A stretch of 12,488 nucleotides of DNA, from the NCBI GenBank assembly GCA_964609515.1, contig CAZSTZ010000213.1, positions 1 through 12,488 of the forward strand, written 5' to 3'. Below the pieces are notes generated by a model. It was not told the origin of the DNA. It saw only the letters and a list, made by a program, of their open reading frames with translations, and did no database searches. Positions 1 through 6,322 of the stretch are shown piece after piece. The first letter of the stretch is position 1, and each line of letters begins with the position of its first letter. The DNA is from CALKCV01 sp964609515. GTDB taxonomy: Bacteria; Cyanobacteriota; Cyanobacteriia; Cyanobacteriales; Microcoleaceae. A program made the position numbers and the translations under genes.

Positions 1-102
1 AATTGGTGTCATTTTTTAACGGTCCCTCAAAGACAACTGTCCTTAGACATTACCGTAGAACAGGCAACACGAGCTGTTACTGTCAGCTTCACGACCAATT
101 AG
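1..102 (+). CDS. Possible 3' end of a gene cut by the window edge
   Basis: Frame 1 is open from the first base to a TAG at 100-102 and would encode a 33-residue tail containing LTVPQRQLSLDITVEQATRA and ending SFTTN. The alternation of hydrophobic and charged residues looks like real protein. It resembles by eye the C-terminal part of the DUF502 protein encoded at 4907-5635 (VSEKEVVNLSMSVEDAFKVL) if one gap is allowed. The stretch is short and the similarity was judged without alignment statistics, so the identity is a guess. An overlapping TTG-started frame (3-206) looks like a shadow: it is rich in Ser, Thr and Asn and runs into repeat sequence. Confidence 0.4.
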   Translation, partial: NWCHFLTVPQRQLSLDITVEQATRAVTVSFTTN

Positions 103-207
103 GGACTTGCAATTTTCCGGAGATACCGGTGTCGGGCTCCGGTTCGCGCGCGCCCAACCTACAAGAGACTGGTAGTTTATTTTTTAACAAGTCCTTTAGC
201 AATTAGC

Positions 208-221
208 CATTCCCCATTCCC
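208..221. repeat. Heptamer repeat CATTCCC, two copies
   Basis: Two adjacent CATTCCC units followed by one more C. The same heptamer is present four times at 8682-8709. This fits the short tandemly repeated repetitive (heptamer) sequences known from filamentous cyanobacteria. Confidence 0.6.
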
Positions 222-246
222 CAGAAAAACTAAAATTTTTTCCTCT

Positions 247-283
247 GGCTCCCCCCTTTTTAAGGGGGGCGGGGGGGGGAGCC
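247..283. repeat. GC-rich inverted repeat after the 66-residue ORF
   Basis: CCCCCCTT (251-258) pairs with AAGGGGGG (262-269) around a TTT loop. An outer GGCTC/GAGCC pair (247-251, 279-283) encloses it, with a G-run between. It lies 11 bases beyond the stop codon of the minus-strand gene at 295-495, so it may end that transcript, but no T-run follows the stem in either direction. It may simply be a dispersed repeat. Confidence 0.5.
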
Positions 284-294
284 CCAAAAACAGT

Positions 295-495
295 TTATGG
301 CAAAATACTTTTCACCATCCAACCGATAACAAGACCGACTAACAAAGCCCAAACTTGACCGGTTTCAATAAAATTATTCCAAGCTTTTTGGACATCAGCC
401 CCCAAGTCAGCAGTAACTTGAGGAGTATCTGCCAGCAAGTGCAATAAAAACTGTCCGTCTAACAAATGCAGGTGGGGTAGAGAATCAACAATCAT
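295..495 (-). CDS. Small single-pass membrane protein overlapping a phosphatase gene
   Basis: Not recognised. The 66-residue product has a soluble, mildly amphipathic N-terminal part (residues 1-45, rich in His, Leu and Asp) and one hydrophobic segment at about 48-65 (VWALLVGLVIGWMVKSIL), so it is probably anchored in a membrane by its C-terminus. Its ATG (493-495) lies inside the end of the upstream phosphatase gene; the two overlap by 11 bases in different frames. A GAGGAG sequence (complement of 506-511) sits 10 bases before the ATG and supports this start. Overlap plus ribosome binding site suggests translational coupling and a shared function, perhaps docking the phosphatase at a membrane; that role is inference. 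No homologue is known to me. Confidence 0.65.
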   Translation of the reverse strand: MIVDSLPHLHLLDGQFLLHLLADTPQVTADLGADVQKAWNNFIETGQVWALLVGLVIGWMVKSILP

Positions 496-1930
496 TTTCT
501 TTCTGCTCCTCTGAAGATTGTACTCGCATGACGACCATAGTCATATCATCTGGATTGCGATTTCCCAGACCGACAAAATCTTGAACGCTCTGGAACAGAC
601 AATCCAAAATTACTTGAGGGTCGTTATAATTTTGACAGGCCCGCTTAAAAGCATCGCTCAAATTATCCTCATCAAAGCGATCGCCACTTTTATTAGCAGC
701 ATCCGTAAAACCATCGGTGTAATAAATAATCGTATCCCCATCGGCAAGCTGAACTTCAGCTTCGTGGTATTCAGTATCTTGCTCCAAACCGATCAACATT
801 CCCAAAGTATCCAACCGACGGATCGAATTAGTTGCCGCTTGCCACAATAAAGGCGGATGATGGGCCGCATTGCTATAAGAAAGGATGCGACTTTCCGGGT
901 CGTATTCCGAATAAAATAAAGTAACAAACCGATGAGAATTTTCTAAATCGGCATACATAACCCGGTTTAAATGTTGAAGAATGCGCGATGGAGAATGTCG
1001 GTTTAATACTTCAGCTCGGAGCATCCCTCTAGTCATAGTCATAATCAAACCTGCCGGAACCCCTTTCCCCATCACGTCTCCAATAACGATGCTCCAGTGA
1101 CAGGGTTTTTGCTGGTGTTTCTTTGTCGATTTTAATTGGTCGTAGTTAGCGGGGATAAAGTCGTAATAATCTCCTCCCACTCGGTTTGCCGTCTGACAGC
1201 GAGCGGCCAGGACGACACCGGGAATTTTCGGACAAATGGGAGGGAGCAGCCGCAATTGGATTTCCGCTCCTATTTCTAATTCTCGGTCCAAACGTTCCTT
1301 TTCTTTTAAGGAAGTTGCCAGCTCGTCGTTGGCGATCGCCACTGCAGTTTGATCTGCCACTAATCTGACTAACTTTTGACGGGTTGGCGTCCAAGCATAA
1401 TTAGGATCGTGACTAAACACATATACCCGGCCCCTCTCTGAATTTTTTACCAGAATACCGGTTCCAAACAACTGAACGTCTTTACCCAGATAGCTGCTTA
1501 CTTGATAATCCAGACTTGCAGTCGGGAAGGGGCCATCTGGGTAGTCCAAAGGAATCTTCATCTCGGCGATGATTTGACGAGTTGCAGTTTCCAAGGCTTC
1601 GCGGATATCTTGACATTGGCGGCCTTCCTGGCAGTGCAATTGTTGGAAGCGTACTTGGCCGTTTGGTTTAAACAAGACTAAAGCTCCCCCATCGGCATCG
1701 GTGACGCGACTTGCCACCAGGGGAATCAATTCTAAAAACTGATTGAGATTGTTAAAACTCCGGAGGGCGTACCCCAGGGAGCTTAACAAATCGTTGACGT
1801 TTTGTTGTTCCCGATGCATGCGGGCCACTAACTGTTTGAGAGCTAATATGGGAGTTACATCGGGATCGATGGTACTAATCGTTGAGCTTGTTGATGCATG
1901 GGAGTTTCTCGGCACGGGCACGACTGTCAT
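485..1930 (-). CDS. GAF-domain SpoIIE/RsbU-type protein serine phosphatase
   Basis: A 481-residue cytoplasmic signalling protein. Residues 1-30 are low-complexity Ser/Thr. About 45-203 form a GAF-type sensory domain (begins LLSSLGYALRSFNNLNQFLE, ends RLVADQTAVAIAN). A charged helix at 204-226 links it to a PPM/SpoIIE phosphatase domain at about 228-470. Metal-binding and core motifs are present: GGDYYDF (252-258), GDVMGKG (284-290), SNAAHHPP (353-360), YTDGFTDA (404-411) and DDMTMVV (461-467), so it should be active. Relatives dephosphorylate Ser/Thr on anti-sigma antagonist (STAS) proteins in partner-switching pathways, with activity set by the sensor domain. The GAF ligand and the target are not evident here, and no STAS or anti-sigma gene is in the window. 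The gene overlaps the small membrane protein downstream. No clear Shine-Dalgarno precedes the ATG at 1928-1930. Confidence 0.93.
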   Translation of the reverse strand: MTVVPVPRNSHASTSSTISTIDPDVTPILALKQLVARMHREQQNVNDLLSSLGYALRSFNNLNQFLELIPLVASRVTDADGGALVLFKPNGQVRFQQLHCQEGRQCQDIREALETATRQIIAEMKIPLDYPDGPFPTASLDYQVSSYLGKDVQLFGTGILVKNSERGRVYVFSHDPNYAWTPTRQKLVRLVADQTAVAIANDELATSLKEKERLDRELEIGAEIQLRLLPPICPKIPGVVLAARCQTANRVGGDYYDFIPANYDQLKSTKKHQQKPCHWSIVIGDVMGKGVPAGLIMTMTRGMLRAEVLNRHSPSRILQHLNRVMYADLENSHRFVTLFYSEYDPESRILSYSNAAHHPPLLWQAATNSIRRLDTLGMLIGLEQDTEYHEAEVQLADGDTIIYYTDGFTDAANKSGDRFDEDNLSDAFKRACQNYNDPQVILDCLFQSVQDFVGLGNRNPDDMTMVVMRVQSSEEQKENDC

Positions 1931-1987
1931 AGAGCTTTTGTTTGGGTTGTGGTGTTGACTTAATCTTCAAGTTTATTCAAAATCTGG

Positions 1988-2012
1988 ATTTTTGGGGGTT
2001 GCCTCCAAAAAT
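1988..2012. repeat. Strong 11-bp hairpin upstream of the phosphatase gene
   Basis: ATTTTTGGGGG (1988-1998) pairs with CCTCCAAAAAT (2002-2012), with one G-T pair and a three-base loop. It lies 58 bases upstream of the phosphatase start on the minus strand. It could fold in the mRNA leader or be a terminator remnant, but no T-run follows on either strand. Function unknown. Confidence 0.5.
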
Positions 2013-2058
2013 TCGAGGAATCGCGTTTTTTACTAGAGAGTTAGGTCTTGGGTATCCC

Positions 2059-2092
2059 AGAAACCCGGTTTTTTCATGCATACCGGGTTTCT
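2059..2092. repeat. AGAAACCCGGTTTCT-family palindrome
   Basis: AGAAACCCGGT (2059-2069) and ACCGGGTTTCT (2082-2092) form a perfect 11-bp stem with a 12-base loop. The same family recurs at 8404-8459, 8539-8605, 9827-9865 and 12365-12398, always between genes. The symmetric stem could work in either orientation. Confidence 0.8.
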
Positions 2093-2456
2093 TGACCGGT
2101 CTTCTAGTTTTTGGATACTTAATCTCTCTGGTACGAACGCAATTTTGACAGAGCTTTTTTATACTTAAGCGCTAGAAAATTTCAGCGTTTAATCTATAAC
2201 TAGATCTGCTTCAATTGACCTTAGTAATTGTTCTCAAGTTCCAGTCAATAACTTTACATTCTATAGAAGATGCCCGGTCATCGCTCTGTAACTGGGAATC
2301 ACTTGAAAATTAACCCTCAGTCTCAGAACTTACAGAAAGGAAATTGTTTGAGATTGCTCTTTCTCGATAAGTTCTCAGTCTATGAGATAGAGGAACTTTT
2401 TTGACTTTATTATTAAATCGCTAGTATAGCTCTACCAGTTCCGCAAACAAACGTTA

Positions 2457-4100
2457 TCAACCGCTCACAAGAGCTTCGATAAATTCGTAGCTGGAAAACG
2501 GACGCAGGTCTTCTATACTTTCTCCCACACCAATGAAACGAATCGGCAGACCCAGCTTTTGGACTACTGCCAGAGCAATCCCACCTTTAGCAGTTCCGTC
2601 GAGTTTTGTCAATACTACTCCACTTAAATTAACTACTTGAGAGAAAACTTCTGCTTGCTGCAAACCATTTTGTCCCAGGGTAGCATCTAATACTAGGAGA
2701 GATTCTACAGTGGCCTCTGGTGCTTTTTTATCTATCACGCGACGGATTTTACTCAGCTCGTCCATGAGATTTTTCTTATTTTGCAACCTCCCCGCAGTAT
2801 CGACAATTAATAATTCCGTATTTCTCGATAGGGCCGCAGCGATCGCGTCAAAGACCACCGCTGCCGGGTCGGTATTTTTACCTGGATTAGCGATTACCTC
2901 TACGTTACTGCGCTGTCCCCAAATTTTCACCTGTTCGACTGCAGCGGCCCGGAAGGTATCCGCCGCCGCAATTAAACACCGATAATCGGATTTTTGGGCC
3001 AGGTGAGCGATTTTGCCGATAGTAGTAGTTTTCCCCGCCCCATTAACTCCTGTAATCAGCCAAATATTAAGAGTGTCTTTTTCTGGGGCAAAGGTGAAAC
3101 TATAAGCAGCTTTTCCAGACTCGTCTTTACAAGGTTCGTCCAGAAGGTCTCGCAAAATTTGTTTGAGATAGGCGATCGCTTCTTTTGGGGGCAATACCTC
3201 TTCTCGCAGTTTCTTTTGCAGGGCCTCTACAATTCTGTCGGTGGCCTCCACTCCCACATCTGCCTGCAAAAGCAAAGCTTCTATTTCTATTACCGCATCT
3301 TCATTGAGGGGCCCTTTGCCGACGATGGCCTTTAGTCTGTTAATCAAACTAAGGCGAGTTTTACCCAAACCCAGACGCAGTTTCTTCAACCAGCTAATTT
3401 CTTCGACAGAGATGCTTTCCGCCCGACGGCCTTGACTTGCTAAAACTTCTGCAGACCAGAGGAAACCTTCGTCAAAGTCGATATCCGTAAATTCTGCTAG
3501 AACTTCTTCTCGGGTTAAAGACCTTTGGGAGGTTATTGGTTCTGGTTCTGGTTCTGGTTCTTCGATCGCTGTTTCTTTTAGTCTTTCCAGACGGGCCTGG
3601 CGTTCCTCTTGCGATCGCGCCCAGGCGGGTAAGGCCGCCGATGGTTCTGGAGTCTGTTCTGTTTCTTCTTCTTGTGGTGTTTCTGGGGCCGCGACCTCTG
3701 GTTCTTCTTCTATTTCTGCTGTTGGGGCGGCGGCCTCTGGTTCTGCTTCTATTTCTGCTGTTGGGGCGATCGCTTCTGGAGGAGACTCTACTGCTTCCTC
3801 CCTGACTTCGGGGGCCTTTTCTTCCGTTAATTCTTCTGGTTTGGCCTCGGGAGTTTCTGCCTCTACTTCGCCCCCATCGGTTGTTTCTGGGGATTCAGTT
3901 TTCGGTTGTTCTTGTTTCTGAATATTTTGGTAAGCTGCTTTGGCCCAAGCCAAATAATCTTCGGCAGGTTTGGCAGATTCCTCTTTGGCCTCAGTTGGAG
4001 GAGGAGTAGATGTTTCCTCCGGGGCAGTAGGTTTAGTTTCTTGTTCTGGAGTTTTTTTTGCCGTCTCTTTCTGCTGTCGGCGGAACCAATTAAAAGGCAT
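2457..4100 (-). CDS. ftsY: Signal recognition particle receptor FtsY
   Basis: The SRP receptor GTPase docks SRP-bound ribosomes at the membrane so that proteins are inserted as they are made. From the ATG at 4098-4100 the product has 547 residues. Its N-terminus MPFNWFRR is a short amphipathic, basic membrane anchor. An acidic Pro/Glu/Ala-rich A domain follows (to about 190), then the helical N domain (about 235-325) and the NG GTPase: GVNGAGKTTT (351-360), DTFRAAAVEQV (381-391), DTAGRLQ (434-440), TKLDGTAKGG (498-507) and GVGE (524-527). The reading frame is open 15 codons further, to an ATG at 4143-4145, but that extension is translated from a GGGAATT heptamer array, so I reject it. The A domain contains a 13-residue tandem duplication. 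nusB lies 107 bp upstream. Confidence 0.96.
   Translation of the reverse strand: MPFNWFRRQQKETAKKTPEQETKPTAPEETSTPPPTEAKEESAKPAEDYLAWAKAAYQNIQKQEQPKTESPETTDGGEVEAETPEAKPEELTEEKAPEVREEAVESPPEAIAPTAEIEAEPEAAAPTAEIEEEPEVAAPETPQEEETEQTPEPSAALPAWARSQEERQARLERLKETAIEEPEPEPEPITSQRSLTREEVLAEFTDIDFDEGFLWSAEVLASQGRRAESISVEEISWLKKLRLGLGKTRLSLINRLKAIVGKGPLNEDAVIEIEALLLQADVGVEATDRIVEALQKKLREEVLPPKEAIAYLKQILRDLLDEPCKDESGKAAYSFTFAPEKDTLNIWLITGVNGAGKTTTIGKIAHLAQKSDYRCLIAAADTFRAAAVEQVKIWGQRSNVEVIANPGKNTDPAAVVFDAIAAALSRNTELLIVDTAGRLQNKKNLMDELSKIRRVIDKKAPEATVESLLVLDATLGQNGLQQAEVFSQVVNLSGVVLTKLDGTAKGGIALAVVQKLGLPIRFIGVGESIEDLRPFSSYEFIEALVSG
3695..3772. repeat. 39-bp tandem duplication inside ftsY
   Basis: Two near-identical 39-bp units (3695-3733 and 3734-3772) encode a repeated PTAEIE-x-EPE-x-AAP segment in the acidic A domain of FtsY. 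The unit is a multiple of three and keeps the frame. Such expansions are tolerated in this poorly conserved domain. Confidence 0.75.
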
Positions 4101-4112
4101 AAGAATTTTTTG

Positions 4113-4138
4113 GGGAATTGGGAATTGGGAATTGGGAA
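4113..4138. repeat. Heptamer repeat GGGAATT, 3.7 copies
   Basis: Three GGGAATT units and a partial fourth, starting 13 bases upstream of the chosen ftsY start, between nusB and ftsY. It lies where the ftsY leader or ribosome binding site would be expected; no Shine-Dalgarno is recognisable. Confidence 0.75.
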
Positions 4139-4207
4139 GAACCAAAAATTAACAATTGACAAAAAGCGACAACTGTTGGGTTCGCTTCATTGCTTGAGAT
4201 GTACCCA

Positions 4208-4855
4208 TTAAGATACACCAGGAGTACTAGCTTTAATCTTGTCTACTACTCGCGCCAATACCCCATTAATAAATCTATAGCCCTCGTCGCCACTATAGCG
4301 TTTTGCCAGTTTTACTGCTTCGTTAATGGCTACTTGTTCGGGCAAACCTAGATAGATAATTTCAGCAACAGCTATGCGTAAAATATCCCGATCTATTTGG
4401 GGCAAGCGCTTTATTTGCCAATCAACCATCGAGTTTTCAACTAATTTATCTATTTCCGCTGTATTGCCATGAACTGTATTCAAAATTTCTAGAGCGTAGC
4501 TGCGAACTTCTGGTTGGTTAGTTAGGTGAATTAATTCTGGTAATTCTACCGCGCTACCGATGCCATTAATTGCTATTTGACCTAATTCTAATCCTTCGTA
4601 AACCATGGTCCGGGCGCTTTTAATATCCGTTGCCGATAGTTGACTGCCCAGGAGGCGATCGCTTGCTTTTTGCAGTTCTTCAGCAGCCGTTTCCAAAGCC
4701 TCTTCCACTTCTGTCGTTAAAGTTCTGACTGCTGCTAATAGCATTTCTTGGAGTTTTGTTTTTTCTAATTTTGCCGCTTTTTTAGGCAGTTGGCTAATAC
4801 CTAGTAGCGCTAATTCTCTTGCCATTTGCCGGGGGGATTTTTTAGTTGTTTTCAT
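4208..4855 (-). CDS. nusB: Transcription antitermination factor NusB
   Basis: An RNA-binding antitermination factor that acts with NusE (ribosomal protein S10) on boxA RNA to keep polymerase elongating through rRNA operons. The product has 215 residues, against about 140 in E. coli. The first helix is recognisable (QMARELALLGISQLP, 10-24). The conserved core is C-terminal: DWQIKRLPQIDRDILRIAVAEI (145-166) and PEQVAINEAVKLAKRYSGDEGYRFINGVLARVVDKI (172-207). The roughly 75 extra residues lie between helix 1 and the core, are charged and probably helical, and resemble the enlarged NusB of cyanobacteria as I recall it. ATG at 4853-4855; only a purine-rich tract precedes it. It lies 51 bp after the DUF502 gene and 107 bp before ftsY, all on one strand. 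Confidence 0.93.
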   Translation of the reverse strand: MKTTKKSPRQMARELALLGISQLPKKAAKLEKTKLQEMLLAAVRTLTTEVEEALETAAEELQKASDRLLGSQLSATDIKSARTMVYEGLELGQIAINGIGSAVELPELIHLTNQPEVRSYALEILNTVHGNTAEIDKLVENSMVDWQIKRLPQIDRDILRIAVAEIIYLGLPEQVAINEAVKLAKRYSGDEGYRFINGVLARVVDKIKASTPGVS

Positions 4856-4906
4856 TTCTTTTCTTTATTAACTTTTTCAAAGATGCCAACTTTCAATTTT
4901 ACAGTT

Positions 4907-5635
4907 TCAATCTTCTTCTATTGGTACTGGCTGAAGTTTTTCTTCCTCGAACTCCAATTTTTCCATTGGCTCGTTAGTAGGAGGAATTTTCGCCGAGAGG
5001 GTTAATGAAGGATTAGGGTTGACTATACCACCGGATATTAATACTTTAAAGGCATCTTCAACAGACATGGATAGATTAACGACTTCTTTTTCAGAAACGA
5101 TCGCGTACCAACCAGTAGTAGGATTGGGAGTTGTGGGCACGAAAATACTCAGCATTGGTTCTGACATTTGAGATTGAATTTGAGCGTTAATCGTACCGGT
5201 CACAAAAGCCAAGGCCCACATTCCCCGTCGAGGATATTCTACTAAAATGACCCGCCTAAATTTATCGTTGGAATCTTTCAGCAGAGTTTCAAGCAACTGT
5301 TTGAGGGTTTTATAAATCGATCCAGCGAAGGGAATGGCCTGTAATAAACGTTCCCCCAGTTCTAACAGCCATCGTCCCACGATATTGCGGGCCATTAGAC
5401 CGATGATGAGGATACTGAGCAAAGGTACGGCCAGTCCTACTACAAAATTCAAGAAATTGACTAAGATGGGATGCAGCCCATCGAAAGGGTTGATCTGCTT
5501 GGGAACTTTCGTCAGAAAATCGATGACCCAAGTGGCGATCGTTATTGTTAACCAAATGGTAGTAGCCAAAGGTATTACTACCAACAGACCTGCGATTAGG
5601 TCATTTTTTAAGTCCTGCTGTATGCGTTTTAACAC
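4907..5635 (-). CDS. DUF502 family membrane protein
   Basis: A 242-residue protein of the DUF502 family, whose biochemical function is not established. Two membrane segments are visible at about 14-38 and 57-82. Family motifs follow: IPFAGSIYKTLKQL (101-114), FVPTTPNPTTGWYAIV (165-180) and the VVNLSMSVEDAFKVLISGGIV block (185-205). The tail (206-242) is hydrophilic and ends with Glu/Asp. The start is GTG (complement of 5633-5635), supported by GAGGA (complement of 5644-5648) eight bases upstream. It appears to be the first gene of a DUF502-nusB-ftsY run. Co-transcription with ftsY could hint at an envelope role, but that is inference. Confidence 0.9.
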   Translation of the reverse strand: MLKRIQQDLKNDLIAGLLVVIPLATTIWLTITIATWVIDFLTKVPKQINPFDGLHPILVNFLNFVVGLAVPLLSILIIGLMARNIVGRWLLELGERLLQAIPFAGSIYKTLKQLLETLLKDSNDKFRRVILVEYPRRGMWALAFVTGTINAQIQSQMSEPMLSIFVPTTPNPTTGWYAIVSEKEVVNLSMSVEDAFKVLISGGIVNPNPSLTLSAKIPPTNEPMEKLEFEEEKLQPVPIEED

Positions 5636-5675
5636 TACTGGCTTCCTCGTTACTGCTCGCTCTATTTAAGAGGAA

Positions 5676-5696
5676 AGATTTTAGATTTTAGATTTA
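5676..5696. repeat. Heptamer repeat AGATTTT, three copies
   Basis: AGATTTT, AGATTTT and AGATTTA in tandem, about 40 bp upstream of the DUF502 start. It would lie in or near the promoter or leader of that gene. Confidence 0.7.
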
Positions 5697-5863
5697 ATTC
5701 TTGCTGAGTCTAAACCCATATTATCTCCAATAAATGTATATCTTAAAACAATTTGTCCATATCTGGTAGCCAGCAGGACGGGAAGAATGGAGGGATGAGG
5801 CCAGGGGCGCTGTTTGCCTGCCTCTGCTTTTTAAGGTTAAACTTAATGTTAAAATTTTCTCGG

Positions 5864-6100
5864 TTAATCGGTCGTTGGTAGCGGCAATTCTATCAATTTA
5901 TTTCTTGAAGAAAAACCGGATTTTATTATAATTTCCGACTTAGGAACGTCAAACCTTTTAGCCAATAATTTAATTAACTCTTGATTGGCTTTACCGTCTG
6001 TTGGGGGAGATTTGAGCGCAATCTTTAAACTCCCGTCTGGTTCTTCTCGAATATTTTGTTGTTTGGCATTTGGTTTAACCTTAACTTTTAAAACTACCAT
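5864..6100 (-). CDS. DUF167 (YggU) family small protein
   Basis: A 78-residue cytoplasmic protein of the DUF167/YggU family, function unknown. The family signature is nearly complete: KVKVKPNAKQ (5-14), SLKIALKSPPTDGKANQELIKLLAKRF (24-50) and KSEIIIKSGFSSRNKLIEL (54-72). Length is typical. The ATG is at 6098-6100 with no obvious ribosome binding site. A 228-bp spacer, which holds a heptamer array near its far end, separates its stop from the DUF502 gene, so shared transcription is uncertain. It is divergent from dnaG, with a MITE-like element between them. Confidence 0.9.
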   Translation of the reverse strand: MVVLKVKVKPNAKQQNIREEPDGSLKIALKSPPTDGKANQELIKLLAKRFDVPKSEIIIKSGFSSRNKLIELPLPTTD

Positions 6101-6146
6101 ATTTTTTACTTATAAGATTAGCAATAAGAGAAAAATAACTATTACC

Positions 6147-6297
6147 TATAGCATTTCCTCTCTCAGATGTAAACGAAGAAGGGGCTATTTACTCATAGCA
6201 AAAAGTCACTGTTACCTTCCCCCCTCTTGCCTCTTGCCTCTTGCATGCATGCCTCAAGCGTCAGACTTTCGGACACATCTCAAATAAAACTGCTATA
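6147..6297. mobile_element. MITE-like element, copy 1, before dnaG
   Basis: A 151-bp element with imperfect terminal inverted repeats: left end TATAGCATTTCCTCTCTCAG (6147-6166) continuing with ATGT, and right end (6275-6297) whose complement reads TATAGCAGTTTTATTTGAGA continuing with TGT. The left about 75 bp and the last about 20 bp match copy 2 at 8606-8777, while the core differs. TA at each outer end could be the target duplication seen with IS630/Tc1-mariner-type transposases. There is no coding capacity. It ends 26 bp before the dnaG ATG and may supply part of that gene's leader. Confidence 0.7.
6224..6244. repeat. Heptamer repeat CTCTTGC, three copies
   Basis: Three perfect CTCTTGC units in the core of MITE-like copy 1, at the position where copy 2 has CATTCCC units. 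Confidence 0.75.
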
Positions 6298-6317
6298 TTA
6301 CCTATTACCCATTACCT
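6297..6317. repeat. Heptamer repeat ATTACCY, three copies, before dnaG
   Basis: ATTACCT, ATTACCC and ATTACCT directly follow MITE-like copy 1 and end five bases before the dnaG ATG. They take the place of a ribosome binding site; no purine-rich Shine-Dalgarno is seen. Confidence 0.7.
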
Positions 6318-6322
6318 AAAAA

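Larger units (their letters stand above)
1931..2456. other. 526-bp spacer between ftsY and the phosphatase gene
   Basis: AT-rich and without a convincing coding frame on either strand. It holds two hairpins described separately (1988-2012 and 2059-2092). It must contain the end of the ftsY transcript and probably the promoter of the phosphatase gene, but I see no consensus promoter. A weak inverted pair AAGTTC/GAACTT with a T-run occurs near 2367-2403. Its length suggests that the phosphatase pair is transcribed separately from nusB-ftsY. Confidence 0.5.

Noticed and set aside
247..283. Intrinsic terminator for the 66-residue ORF
   Set aside because: The stem is strong, but no T-run follows it on the minus strand, so it is listed only as a repeat.
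1942..2148. 68-codon plus-strand ORF in the spacer before the phosphatase gene
   Set aside because: It translates the hairpin at 1988-2012 and the palindrome at 2059-2092; no ribosome binding site and no recognisable domain.
3536..3805. Plus-strand Leu/Val-rich ORF within ftsY
   Set aside because: Antisense shadow of the Glu/Pro-rich A domain; its hydrophobic repeats come from GAA/GAG codons read backwards.
5985..6287. 100-codon plus-strand ORF before dnaG
   Set aside because: Antisense to the DUF167 gene and then runs through the MITE-like element and heptamer repeats.
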